Below are positions 1-7,136 of a stretch of 64,000 nucleotides of DNA, piece by piece. This DNA comes from CAYUET01 sp964443875 (GTDB lineage Bacteria; Auribacterota; JAFGBW01). The number at the start of each line of letters is the position of its first letter. Position 1 is the stretch's first letter. A program made the position numbers and the translations under genes. The notes beneath the pieces were generated by a model that was not told the DNA's origin, made no database searches, and worked only from the letters and a program-made list of their open reading frames with translations. The DNA is taken from contig CAYUET010000012.1 in the NCBI GenBank assembly GCA_964443875.1, positions 1 to 64,000 of the forward strand. Reading direction: 5' to 3'.

Positions 1-17
1 GGGGGGGGGGGGGGGGG
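1..17. other. Poly-G run at the window edge
   Basis: The first 17 bases are all G, directly followed by the stop region of the first gene. No other homopolymer of this kind occurs in the window. It is most simply read as an assembly or two-colour-sequencing artefact at a contig end rather than genomic sequence. Confidence 0.6.
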
Positions 18-25
18 TGACTTTG

Positions 26-355
26 TCATCTGGGCCTGTTCATTACCTTGATTTTTCCTGTAGAGAAATTCAGAACCATTGTTTTTTCCCGAATAATCTG
101 TTCCTTATTTTTTCTGGGAAGCTGTTTAAAATGATATTCTGTTTTCAGGGCAAGGGAGCGGCTTTCCAGCGGGAAGGAAAAAAGCAGGCTTTTCGGGGGG
201 TGGGCCCTTAAAAATTTTGCAGTTTTATTTCCAAGGGAAAAGTGTTCAACGATCCTTCTTTCAAGATCTGTAGTTATTCCCGTATAATAATAGTCATCTA
301 CTGTATGCAGGACATAAAGGGTCCATTTTTTGAGGGAAGCAGGATCACGGCTCAT
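26..355 (-). CDS. GIY-YIG domain protein (YhbQ/UPF0213-like)
   Basis: A 109-residue single-domain protein of the GIY-YIG superfamily. The LYV at residues 13-15 and YTGIT at 24-28 stand for the GIY and YIG motifs, with Arg33-34 and His38 on the following helix and a likely catalytic Glu73 in KTEYHFKQL. Small stand-alone members of this family (YhbQ/UPF0213 type) are common in bacteria and are thought to act on nucleic acids, though few have a proven substrate. The start overlaps the end of the VF530-like gene by 11 bases, so the two are probably co-transcribed. The gene ends close to the left edge of the window but its stop codon is present. Confidence 0.85.
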   Translation of the reverse strand: MSRDPASLKKWTLYVLHTVDDYYYTGITTDLERRIVEHFSLGNKTAKFLRAHPPKSLLFSFPLESRSLALKTEYHFKQLPRKNKEQIIREKTMVLNFSTGKIKVMNRPR

Positions 356-602
356 GAGAAGGGGGAGTATCTGCTTCGGATGAGATCAACTCAAGATAGA
401 GTTTTTCAACCTTTATTCTTGCCCAGGGAGTTCTTCTTAAGAATTTAAGGCTGGAGCTGATACTGGGATCAAATTGAAAACAGCGGATATTGATTTCTTC
501 TCCCAGTTTTCCCCATCCGTAATATTCAAGAAGTTCCTTGAGTATTCGTTCAAGCGTGATTCCGTGGAGGGGGTTGTTGGGTTGAGGGGAGGGTTGTTTC
601 AT
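345..602 (-). CDS. VF530 / DUF2132 family small DNA-binding-like protein
   Basis: An 85-residue protein matching the VF530 (DUF2132) family throughout its length: NPLHGITLE near residue 10, then a YGW segment, INIRCF, and [13 protein letters not shown] near residue 52. The family is a small helical fold with a proposed DNA-binding role, and no firm function is established. It lies 6 bases downstream of the zinc-finger/TPR gene and overlaps the GIY-YIG gene, forming the tail of an lpxK-led run on the minus strand. Pairing of this family with a GIY-YIG protein fits a nucleic-acid role, but that is inference. Confidence 0.85.
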   Translation of the reverse strand: MKQPSPQPNNPLHGITLERILKELLEYYGWGKLGEEINIRCFQFDPSISSSLKFLRRTPWARIKVEKLYLELISSEADTPPSHEP

Positions 603-608
603 TCGGGA

Positions 609-1442
609 TTAGTTTCTTAAAAGTTCATCAATCCGCTGGGTGTTGGCTCCAAGTTTTCGAGCCTCATCCCGGAATTCGCGTGCCTTGATAAAGCTTTTTT
701 TTCGAACATAGAGTTCACATAAAGATAAAATAATTTCCGGATTGGAGCGGTCAATAAAATGGGCCTTGGTGTACTGCAGGATCGCCTCGTCAATTTCCTG
801 TTCTTCCAGATGAATTTCACCCAAAAGAATATAGGCTTTGCTGTGCTCGGGATTGAGCTCCTGCGCCTGTTTCAGCTGATCCTTGGCAAAGGCTGTTTTC
901 CCCATTTGTTTATAACATTGGGCGATCAGGATGTAGATCCCGTCCCAGTCAGGTAAAAGATTTTTTATGATTTCAAAATCTTTAATGGCGGCTTCATAAT
1001 TTTTTTTGTCAGCAGATTTTTCCCCGCGTTTCAGAAATCCGATAATATTGCGGTATTTGTCTTCAAGACGCATGATGCTGTCCATCTGCCTTTGGTAGGT
1101 TTCGGAGTTGCGCGGGCTGTCATAGGCCAGGGAAAGATAATAGCGAAGACGTTCTTTGTCATCCACGGAAACGCTAATCATGCGGGGTACAAAAAAATAG
1201 TAATAGATGCCTCCGAAAAAGAGAAGGAAGAGAAAAGAAAAGGAAAAAAGGCGGATCCAGGTGTAGTTACGGGCTTCATGTTTTTTTTCTTCAGCGGCAA
1301 AAAAACGTTTTTCTTCTTTTTCCATACATTGGGAACAATAGATTTTTTCATGAAAGGAAACAGGCCGGCAGTCTCTGCAGAGGGCTGTTTTACAGCATGA
1401 GCAGTGATAAATAACAGGTTTTTGATGTTGGTTGCATTCCAT
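609..1442 (-). CDS. B-box-type zinc finger, membrane-anchored TPR protein
   Basis: A 277-residue protein in three parts. Residues 1-45 carry Cys and His pairs (C3, H6, C14, C17, C22, C25, C36, C39) spaced like a B-box zinc-binding domain. Residues 62-85 form one strongly hydrophobic membrane segment. From about residue 145 to the end there are TPR-like helical repeats, for example YEAAIKDFEII and EAILQYTKAHF. The layout suggests a cytoplasmic zinc domain and a TPR domain across the membrane that binds other proteins. It starts 9 bases after lpxK, so an envelope-related role is possible. No specific function is recognised. Confidence 0.75.
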   Translation of the reverse strand: MECNQHQKPVIYHCSCCKTALCRDCRPVSFHEKIYCSQCMEKEEKRFFAAEEKKHEARNYTWIRLFSFSFLFLLFFGGIYYYFFVPRMISVSVDDKERLRYYLSLAYDSPRNSETYQRQMDSIMRLEDKYRNIIGFLKRGEKSADKKNYEAAIKDFEIIKNLLPDWDGIYILIAQCYKQMGKTAFAKDQLKQAQELNPEHSKAYILLGEIHLEEQEIDEAILQYTKAHFIDRSNPEIILSLCELYVRKKSFIKAREFRDEARKLGANTQRIDELLRN

Positions 1443-1451
1443 TTCTTTATT

Positions 1452-2537
1452 TTACCCCATGGACAGGAGCTTGTCTACCTCTTTTAGGAAGTCTTCTTCT
1501 GGCTTGAGTTCCGTTTCAATCACATAACAGGGGACCTTGAAGTCAAATCCTTTAAGTTTAACAGAATCCTTTTCGGTGGTAAGAATAAAGGGATGTTTGG
1601 AGTCCTCAATTCTTTTCCTGATCTGTTCCAGAGCCTTTTGATCAAATTCAAAATGATCCGGATACGCGGCATGGACCCCGTAAATTTCGAGGGAATCCAG
1701 TGAATATTTCAGGGATTCAGGATTTCCGATTCCGGAAAGAATCAGGGGATTTTTACCGCGAAGGTAGTGAATATCCACAACGCTTAAAGGGTCCTGGATA
1801 TTGTAAGCGCCGGTAATTGTATATTCACAGGTGAAAACCGGTCTTTCACCGGCGATTTCCTGAATTTTGGCAAGGTTCCGTTTACGGGGAGTCCCTTTAC
1901 AGAAGACAAAATGGGTTGCTCTTTTAAAGGCCGATAAGGGTTCCCTGAGATTCCCTCTGGGAAAGACATAGCCGTTTCCAAAAGGTCTTTGAGGGTCGAG
2001 GCAGACAATATCCAATATTTTAGGGAGATGCACCTGCTGAAATCCGTCATCCAGGATGATGAATTCAGATCCGCATTCTTCCTCAAGCCTTTGGATGGCC
2101 AGGACTCTGTTTGCGCATACTGCGATACGGGCGAGAGGTGCAAGTTCCCTCAGGAGAAGGGCTTCATCTCCGAAAAAGTCGACTTCACTGTCTTGGGCAT
2201 GATCAATTCCCAGGATAAGAGGCTTGGGATTTTTGATTTTTCTGCCATATCCCCGAAGGACAATTCCGCACTTTTTCCCCCTGGAATCAAGGTAGGCGGC
2301 AAGCCATGCTGTCAAAGGTGTCTTACCTGTTCCTCCCAGAGTGATGTTGCCAACAGAGAGGAGGCTGCTTTTAAAAAGAGTAACCGGCAGCCGTTTTTTG
2401 TGACGGGCCCTTAAGACCATAATTCGGCTGTAGATACCTGACAGAAAAGTAAGGAAATATAAAAGAAGGCCGAAAGGAGTCCTGTCATTATTTCTATTTA
2501 AAAGAGAGAGATAAAATTGATGTGTTTTCTGCTTCAT
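1452..2537 (-). CDS. lpxK: Tetraacyldisaccharide 4'-kinase
   Basis: LpxK phosphorylates the 4' position of the lipid A disaccharide at the inner face of the inner membrane, the sixth step of the Raetz pathway. The protein is 361 residues, normal for the family. It has an N-terminal membrane segment near residues 21-39 and the characteristic P-loop SVGNITLGGTGKTP at about 61-74, followed by VLRGYGRK and the DDGFQQ motif typical of LpxK. It heads a minus-strand run of four genes. The upstream region holds a Fur-box-like sequence (2552-2570). Its presence indicates a lipid A-bearing outer membrane, in agreement with lptD later in the window. Confidence 0.95.
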   Translation of the reverse strand: MKQKTHQFYLSLLNRNNDRTPFGLLLYFLTFLSGIYSRIMVLRARHKKRLPVTLFKSSLLSVGNITLGGTGKTPLTAWLAAYLDSRGKKCGIVLRGYGRKIKNPKPLILGIDHAQDSEVDFFGDEALLLRELAPLARIAVCANRVLAIQRLEEECGSEFIILDDGFQQVHLPKILDIVCLDPQRPFGNGYVFPRGNLREPLSAFKRATHFVFCKGTPRKRNLAKIQEIAGERPVFTCEYTITGAYNIQDPLSVVDIHYLRGKNPLILSGIGNPESLKYSLDSLEIYGVHAAYPDHFEFDQKALEQIRKRIEDSKHPFILTTEKDSVKLKGFDFKVPCYVIETELKPEEDFLKEVDKLLSMG

Positions 2538-2551
2538 GAATTTTTTATTAT

Positions 2552-2570
2552 CAAAATGGTTATCATTATC
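2552..2570 (-). promoter_or_regulatory. Fur-box-like palindrome upstream of lpxK
   Basis: On the minus strand GATAATGATAACCATTTTG matches 16 of the 19 positions of the classical Fur consensus GATAATGATTATCATTATC or its reading on the other strand. It lies 15-33 bases ahead of the lpxK start. This is a match by eye only; AT-rich DNA produces such matches by chance and no Fur gene is in the window. Confidence 0.3.
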
Positions 2571-2630
2571 GTTTAAGGATTCCCCTGTTGTTTAAATTTA
2601 ATTTCATGAGGAGTCAACCGGAGATTATAT

Positions 2631-2683
2631 TCATGAGACAGGATTTTTTCAAGCATAAGCAGAGGAAAAATCCTGTCTCATGA
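2631..2683. repeat. Perfect 18-bp inverted repeat (hairpin)
   Basis: Positions 2631-2648 and 2666-2683 are exact reverse complements, with a 17-base loop. The arms read TCATGAGACAGGATTTTT and its complement. It sits in the 222-base gap between the PqqD-like gene and lpxK, where it could end transcription from the thi operon. Neither strand shows a T-run after the stem, so it is not a standard intrinsic terminator. Confidence 0.7.
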
Positions 2684-2759
2684 GTCCGGTGAGTGTTCGG
2701 GTGCCCCGGGATCAAAGCCTGTGTATCCTTCAATACATTGCGTTGCCCGAATGTTTCCT

Positions 2760-3017
2760 CTAAGGATTTTCAACAAAACCGTACTGGTGAAACGTATCCA
2801 GAATCCACTGAATATCTTTTTCAGCTTCTTCCTGAGAAAGGCCGTCATAAAGAGTCTGAAAATGGAATATCATTTCATTAAGATTTTTTCCCTGCTTAAG
2901 ATCCTTCCATACAAGAATCGAGGTTTCATTAAGCCAGGCTGTTAAAAGGCTTTCCCGGTCAAAAAGAATAGCTTCACCGTTTTCTTCTTCCAGTAAAATA
3001 TTTTTTTTGACTTTCAT
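2760..3017 (-). CDS. PqqD-like protein
   Basis: An 85-residue PqqD-family protein. Typical features are an LNETSILVW segment, a helical region and the C-terminal ending HQYGFVE. PqqD-type domains bind peptide precursors (RiPP recognition elements) for radical-SAM enzymes, but no such partner or precursor is seen nearby. The start was placed at 3017 because its ATG overlaps the TGA of the upstream HAD gene by four bases (ATGA). A start five codons earlier at 3032 is also possible. It closes the thiM-thiE-HAD operon. Confidence 0.7.
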   Translation of the reverse strand: MKVKKNILLEEENGEAILFDRESLLTAWLNETSILVWKDLKQGKNLNEMIFHFQTLYDGLSQEEAEKDIQWILDTFHQYGFVENP

Positions 3018-3838
3018 TTTTTCACAGCCCATGAAATTTTTCGGAGATAATCCCGGATCAAGAGAGTGATGCTGCCTTTTTCTCTGTAGTCTGTGGAGGC
3101 CGTATACTGAACCCTTTCATCGGAAACAAGCTTTAATGCGGTTTCCGGCTTATGGGGCTTATGGACTCCGATTCCGAAACCTCCGAATTTTTTCAAAAGA
3201 GCAAAGCAGGGAATATCGGAAAAACCGTCGCCGACATAGATTATTCTTGAAAAAGGAATATCATATTCCGGGGAGGAAAGACGGAAATTCACCTGCATGG
3301 GATTTTTAAAATAGGCGCTCGCCGAAAGGCCTTTGGAAATGGCGAAAAGAAAACGTGTCTTGTCTGTAAAACTTACCGCCCTTTTGGGAAGAAGGGGGAT
3401 GTTTTTTTTGGGATCCCAGGAAAAGGCAGAGGAAAAAATTCCGTCAAAGGAGGAAGCCGCAGGGGAAGCCTGAATGATTTCTTCAAGCCCGCTGGAGATC
3501 AGAAAAAATTGCAGGGATAAAGGATTGGGAAGGCTGTTTGCGTATGCTTTAAGTTTTTTAAAGAAAGTAATAACCCCCGGATAAAAGGAAATGGACTTTC
3601 CGAACTGTTTCATCTTTTCACGGCCTAAGGAGGATTCATATTTCTTTTTCCGGGCCAGAAGGATGAGGCGGTTCATGTAAGCCAGAATCGGATCCGTGCC
3701 TCCCTCAATTTCCTTTTGAATTTCCTGCCAGAATTCTTTTCCAATAATGCCGATGCTTTCCAGAAAAGCTGTTGTGGAATCTTCGCAAAGCGTGTCATCA
3801 AAATCAAAGCATAATCCGACTTTTATCTGTTTTTTCAT
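3014..3838 (-). CDS. HAD-superfamily phosphatase
   Basis: A haloacid dehalogenase-type hydrolase of about 274 residues. The nucleophile motif DFDDT is at residues 12-16, motif II (FLISSG) lies mid-protein, and motif IV is VGDGFSDIPCF. A large insert between the motifs serves as cap domain. The substrate is not evident. Its place directly after thiE makes a role in thiamine or phosphate-ester recycling plausible but unproven. I chose the ATG at 3838 since an AGGA sequence lies about eight bases ahead; longer starts at 3847 or 3898 would overlap or abut thiE. Translational coupling to the PqqD-like gene is likely. Confidence 0.8.
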   Translation of the reverse strand: MKKQIKVGLCFDFDDTLCEDSTTAFLESIGIIGKEFWQEIQKEIEGGTDPILAYMNRLILLARKKKYESSLGREKMKQFGKSISFYPGVITFFKKLKAYANSLPNPLSLQFFLISSGLEEIIQASPAASSFDGIFSSAFSWDPKKNIPLLPKRAVSFTDKTRFLFAISKGLSASAYFKNPMQVNFRLSSPEYDIPFSRIIYVGDGFSDIPCFALLKKFGGFGIGVHKPHKPETALKLVSDERVQYTASTDYREKGSITLLIRDYLRKISWAVKK

Positions 3839-3869
3839 GAAACGCATCCTATCAGGAGACAAGGAATAT

Positions 3870-4493
3870 TCACAGTTTTTTTTCGTTTTCCTGAACAAAG
3901 AGAGTCTGGAATTTCATGATTTCAGAGCAGACATCCTCTTTGGTGATCACAGCCGATATGGCGCATAATGCGTCCGCTCCTGCCTCAATAACCTCAGAGG
4001 CATTGGAAAGATTGATCCCTCCAATGGCGACAAGCGGAAGATCTACGTGTTTTTTAATTTCACGTAAAAGTTTAAGCCCCGAAGGAGGCCCTGCATCAGG
4101 TTTAGTAGACGTGGAATAGATGGGGGATACTCCCAGGTAATCTGCCCCGAGCCGGGCTGCCTCAAGGGCTTCTTCAAGGGAGTGAACAGTGAGCCCGATT
4201 ATTTTTTCGGGCCCCAGAAGTCTTCTGGCATCGGAAAAAGGAAGGTCTTCCTGTCCCAGATGGACACCGTCAGCTTTAACGGCTAAGGCAATATCCACCC
4301 GGTCATTCACAACAAAGAGGGAATCGCGGCATATCTGCCTCAATTCAAAAGCTTCCTCATAGAGTTCCCTGGAGGTTCCCTGTTTATTCCGGTATTGAAC
4401 AATGCAGACTTTCGCTCTATTTGCCTCAATAACATCCCTGCGATTTCCATTTATACTCAAGGAACTGTCTGTGATGAAATAATAGCCTTTCAT
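3870..4493 (-). CDS. thiE: Thiamine-phosphate synthase
   Basis: ThiE joins hydroxymethylpyrimidine diphosphate and thiazole phosphate into thiamine monophosphate. The 207-residue protein shows the TIM-barrel markers of the family: QYRNKQGTSRELYEEA near residue 33, VNDRVDIALAVKADGVHLGQ, then GVSPIYSTSTKPDAG and the phosphate-binding GGINLSNASEVIEAGADA near the end. Its start overlaps the thiM stop by four bases (ATGA), so translation is coupled. Together the pair forms a thiazole-salvage module. No thiD or thiamine riboswitch signature is visible nearby. Confidence 0.93.
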   Translation of the reverse strand: MKGYYFITDSSLSINGNRRDVIEANRAKVCIVQYRNKQGTSRELYEEAFELRQICRDSLFVVNDRVDIALAVKADGVHLGQEDLPFSDARRLLGPEKIIGLTVHSLEEALEAARLGADYLGVSPIYSTSTKPDAGPPSGLKLLREIKKHVDLPLVAIGGINLSNASEVIEAGADALCAISAVITKEDVCSEIMKFQTLFVQENEKKL

Positions 4494-5284
4494 GAAAGTT
4501 TTTCGATTTTCTGCCGCTTCAGGACCTCTTCTTTTGTCAGGAGATAAACTTCGTCATAGAGTTTTGTTTTGAAAGAACCCGGGGCATTGGTTTTTTCAGC
4601 AGCGATTTCAGCGGCCACTTCATAGCAGACCAGACCAAAGGCAGAGGCTGTTACCCGGTCTTTTTCGACGGCCGCAAAGGTGCCGATCACAGAAGCCGCC
4701 ATGCAGCCTGTTCCAACGACAGCCGCCATCAGGGGATGCCCGTTCTTTATAAGAAATGTTTTTCCGTCTCCTGTTACAATGTCGGTTGCCCCAGTCATCA
4801 CGACTGTACATTCTCTTTCTTTTGCAAGTTTGCGTGTAATTTCCACAGGATTGAGTCCGGTTTCCGAGGAGTCGACTCCCTGTGTTTTTACATTTTCTCC
4901 GGCAATGCGTGCAATTTCAGAAGCGTTACCTTTAATAATGTCAATTTTTAAAGTGTTCAGAAGCTCAAAACATTTTTCATTCCTTAAGTGAGTCGCCCCT
5001 GCGCCGCAGATATCAAGAATAATTGGGATGCCTTTTTTATTCGCCGTTTTTCCAGACTTTTTCATGGCTTCAATAAAGTCAAGGGTTAGGGTTCCAATAT
5101 TCAAAACAAGGGAGGAGGCAATGGAGGTCATATCTTCCATTTCTTCCGGGGCATGTGCCATCACAGGGGAAGCTCCGAAGGTTTTGACAATGCCCGCGCA
5201 GTCGTAAATGGTGACCCAGTTCGTCAGATGATGAATGACGGGTTTTAATGATTGTATTTTTTCATAAAGGGAATAAGGATTCAT
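4490..5284 (-). CDS. thiM: Hydroxyethylthiazole kinase
   Basis: ThiM phosphorylates the thiazole alcohol for salvage into thiamine. The protein has 264 residues, usual for the family. N-terminal VIHHLTNWVT and the substrate-site segment FGASPVMAHAPEEMEDM are diagnostic, and the C-terminal half carries the anion-hole GTGCMAAS motif with its catalytic cysteine. It is the first gene of a minus-strand operon with thiE, a HAD phosphatase and a PqqD-like gene. It is divergent from arsR, with a 157-base AT-rich region between the two starts. Confidence 0.94.
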   Translation of the reverse strand: MNPYSLYEKIQSLKPVIHHLTNWVTIYDCAGIVKTFGASPVMAHAPEEMEDMTSIASSLVLNIGTLTLDFIEAMKKSGKTANKKGIPIILDICGAGATHLRNEKCFELLNTLKIDIIKGNASEIARIAGENVKTQGVDSSETGLNPVEITRKLAKERECTVVMTGATDIVTGDGKTFLIKNGHPLMAAVVGTGCMAASVIGTFAAVEKDRVTASAFGLVCYEVAAEIAAEKTNAPGSFKTKLYDEVYLLTKEEVLKRQKIEKLS

Positions 5285-5405
5285 AAGGACTCCATGGTTA
5301 TACTTAAAAGATTGATCGAATATACGACATAAATATTCTCAATTAATAAAAACGTCATTAGTAATTTTATAGGTTTATAAATAATTGTAAAAAGAAAATC
5401 AAAAC

Positions 5406-5434
5406 TTGCATATATGCAAAATTTTGCATATGAT
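5406..5434 (+). promoter_or_regulatory. arsR promoter with operator palindrome in the spacer
   Basis: A TTGCAT hexamer (5406-5411) and a TATGAT hexamer (5429-5434) are 17 bases apart, a plausible -35/-10 pair. The whole spacer and part of the -10 form a perfect 20-base palindrome, ATATGCAAAATTTTGCATAT (5412-5431). Such a site fits an ArsR-family operator whose occupation blocks RNA polymerase. The predicted transcription start would fall near 5441, right at the arsR ATG. Confidence 0.6.
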
Positions 5435-5441
5435 TCATGTC

Positions 5442-5759
5442 ATGAATTTCGAACAATCAAAAATTTATGCAGATATTTTAAAGACCTTGGCTCATCCGAT
5501 ACGGGTTTTGCTGGTTGACGCTTTAAAAGATGAAGATAAATGCGTTTGTGAATTAGTTACTGTTTCAAAAATTGATCAGTCAGGAATATCCCGTCATCTT
5601 GCCCAGCTGACTCAGGCAGGAATCCTTTCTTATAAAAAGGATGGGAAAAAAGTCATCTATCATCTTGAAACCCCTTGTATTTTAAATGCATTTGGATGTG
5701 TTCTGGACGTGCTTAAAGCTGAAACTTCTAAAAAAATGAAATTTTTGAAAGGAAAATAG
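5442..5759 (+). CDS. arsR: ArsR/SmtB-family metalloid-responsive repressor
   Basis: A winged-helix repressor of 105 residues from the ATG at 5442. The helix containing DKCVCELV (Cys34 and Cys36) corresponds to the As(III)-binding CxC of ArsR, next to the DNA-recognition helix SGISRHLAQLTQAG. Two further cysteines (79, 86) lie near the C-terminus. A longer reading from a TTG at 5406 would run through the operator palindrome, which argues for the shorter start. The downstream permease starts at the base after the stop codon. It probably represses the whole efflux operon until a trivalent arsenical or similar thiophilic ligand binds. Confidence 0.9.
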   Translation: MNFEQSKIYADILKTLAHPIRVLLVDALKDEDKCVCELVTVSKIDQSGISRHLAQLTQAGILSYKKDGKKVIYHLETPCILNAFGCVLDVLKAETSKKMKFLKGK

Positions 5760-7136
5760 ATGAACAAAGAATTGAAAATCCTGATAGGCTTGATTGCAGC
5801 TTTTGCAGGGGTGTATTATCTGCCGGTTGAATCGTTAAGATTTCAGGGCGCAGTGGTTGAATCTCTTAAACTGGTCAAATGGTATGCACGTGAGCATGTG
5901 CTTTTATGTCTTGTCCCTGCATTTTTTATTGCCGGAGCCATTGGCGTTTTTGTCAGTCAAAATGCTGTAATGAAATATTTCGGGCCAAAAGCGAATAAGC
6001 TTTTGTCCTATGGAGTGGCCTCCGTTTCAGGAACCATTCTTGCTGTCTGCTCCTGCACAGTGCTTCCATTATTCGGCAGCATCTATATGCGGGGTGCAGG
6101 TCTTGGCCCTGCCATTGCTTTTCTATATTCCGGGCCGGCCATAAACGTACTGGCAATCGTTTTAACAGCACGAATTCTGGGCGCTGAACTTGGCTTAGCA
6201 AGAGCCATAGGTGCTGTTTTGTTCAGCGTAATTATTGGCGGAATAATGCACTTTATTTATAGAAAAGAGGAACACGCCAAGGCTCTAGAGGTTCAGGAGG
6301 TGTATGTTGAAGCGGATGATAAACCTCCAAGGCCATTATGGCAGACAGTCCTCTATTTTCTCAGTATGTCCGCCATTCTTGTGTTTGCAAACTGGGCGAA
6401 ACCAGCTGATGCAACGGGAATATGGCATGCTTTATTTTCTGTCAAATGGGAACTGACTGCCTTCTTTGCTCTACTTTTGGGGTTTACGCTCTGGAAATTT
6501 CTTGGAGTAAAATTATTGAAGGTGGTGTTGGGATCTGTTCCGATTCTATTAATCGCCTTATTTTTCCCTAATCAACCGGTAGCCGCTTTTACGGTTGGTG
6601 CAGTGGTCTTGGCGCTTTTAACATTTAAAAGTACGCCCGAAATGAAGGATTGGCGTGACCAGACCTGGGGGTTTGCAAAACAGATCACTCCTTTGCTTTT
6701 GTTTGGAGTTCTGGCCGCTGGATTTTTTCTGGGAAGTCCTGAATCTAAGGATTCCGGAATTATACCCAATCTCTGGATACAGGCCCTGGCTGGAGATAGC
6801 CCAAAAGCTTTTTATGCTGTAATCGGAGGGACTGGCTTGATTCCGGGCTGGCTTAACTTTTTATGGCCTGTATGGACGAATTTTTTTGCAAGTATTGTGG
6901 GTGCCTTCATGTATTTTGCCACACTGACTGAAGTGCCGATTGTTCGTGGGTTAATGGATAGCGGCATGGGCAAGGGGCCTGCGCTTGCTTTACTTCTGGC
7001 CGGGCCCGCTTTATCTTTACCCAGTATGCTTGTCATTAACAGTATTTTAGGCCCTAAAAAAACAATGACCTATGTGTCTTTAGTGGTGGTTATGGCTACA
7101 ATCACAGGAATTATTTTCGGGGTGTATGTAAAATGA
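5760..7136 (+). CDS. Permease of the DUF318/ArsP type
   Basis: A 458-residue inner-membrane protein with about ten hydrophobic segments. It carries the family hallmark CSCTVLPLF at residues 97-105 and a second related half with TEVPIVRGLM and LAGPALSLPS, which reflects the internal two-fold repeat of ArsP/DUF318 permeases. ArsP members export trivalent organoarsenicals such as methylarsenite or roxarsone(III), with the paired cysteines involved in substrate binding. It directly abuts arsR and overlaps the tolC-like gene by four bases. Substrate is inferred from family and neighbours; a different thiophilic metal is possible. Confidence 0.85.
   Translation: MNKELKILIGLIAAFAGVYYLPVESLRFQGAVVESLKLVKWYAREHVLLCLVPAFFIAGAIGVFVSQNAVMKYFGPKANKLLSYGVASVSGTILAVCSCTVLPLFGSIYMRGAGLGPAIAFLYSGPAINVLAIVLTARILGAELGLARAIGAVLFSVIIGGIMHFIYRKEEHAKALEVQEVYVEADDKPPRPLWQTVLYFLSMSAILVFANWAKPADATGIWHALFSVKWELTAFFALLLGFTLWKFLGVKLLKVVLGSVPILLIALFFPNQPVAAFTVGAVVLALLTFKSTPEMKDWRDQTWGFAKQITPLLLFGVLAAGFFLGSPESKDSGIIPNLWIQALAGDSPKAFYAVIGGTGLIPGWLNFLWPVWTNFFASIVGAFMYFATLTEVPIVRGLMDSGMGKGPALALLLAGPALSLPSMLVINSILGPKKTMTYVSLVVVMATITGIIFGVYVK

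Noticed and set aside
5286..5405. Thiamine riboswitch ahead of thiM
   Set aside because: The conserved CUGAGA and ACCUGA elements are not seen; the region is simply AT-rich.
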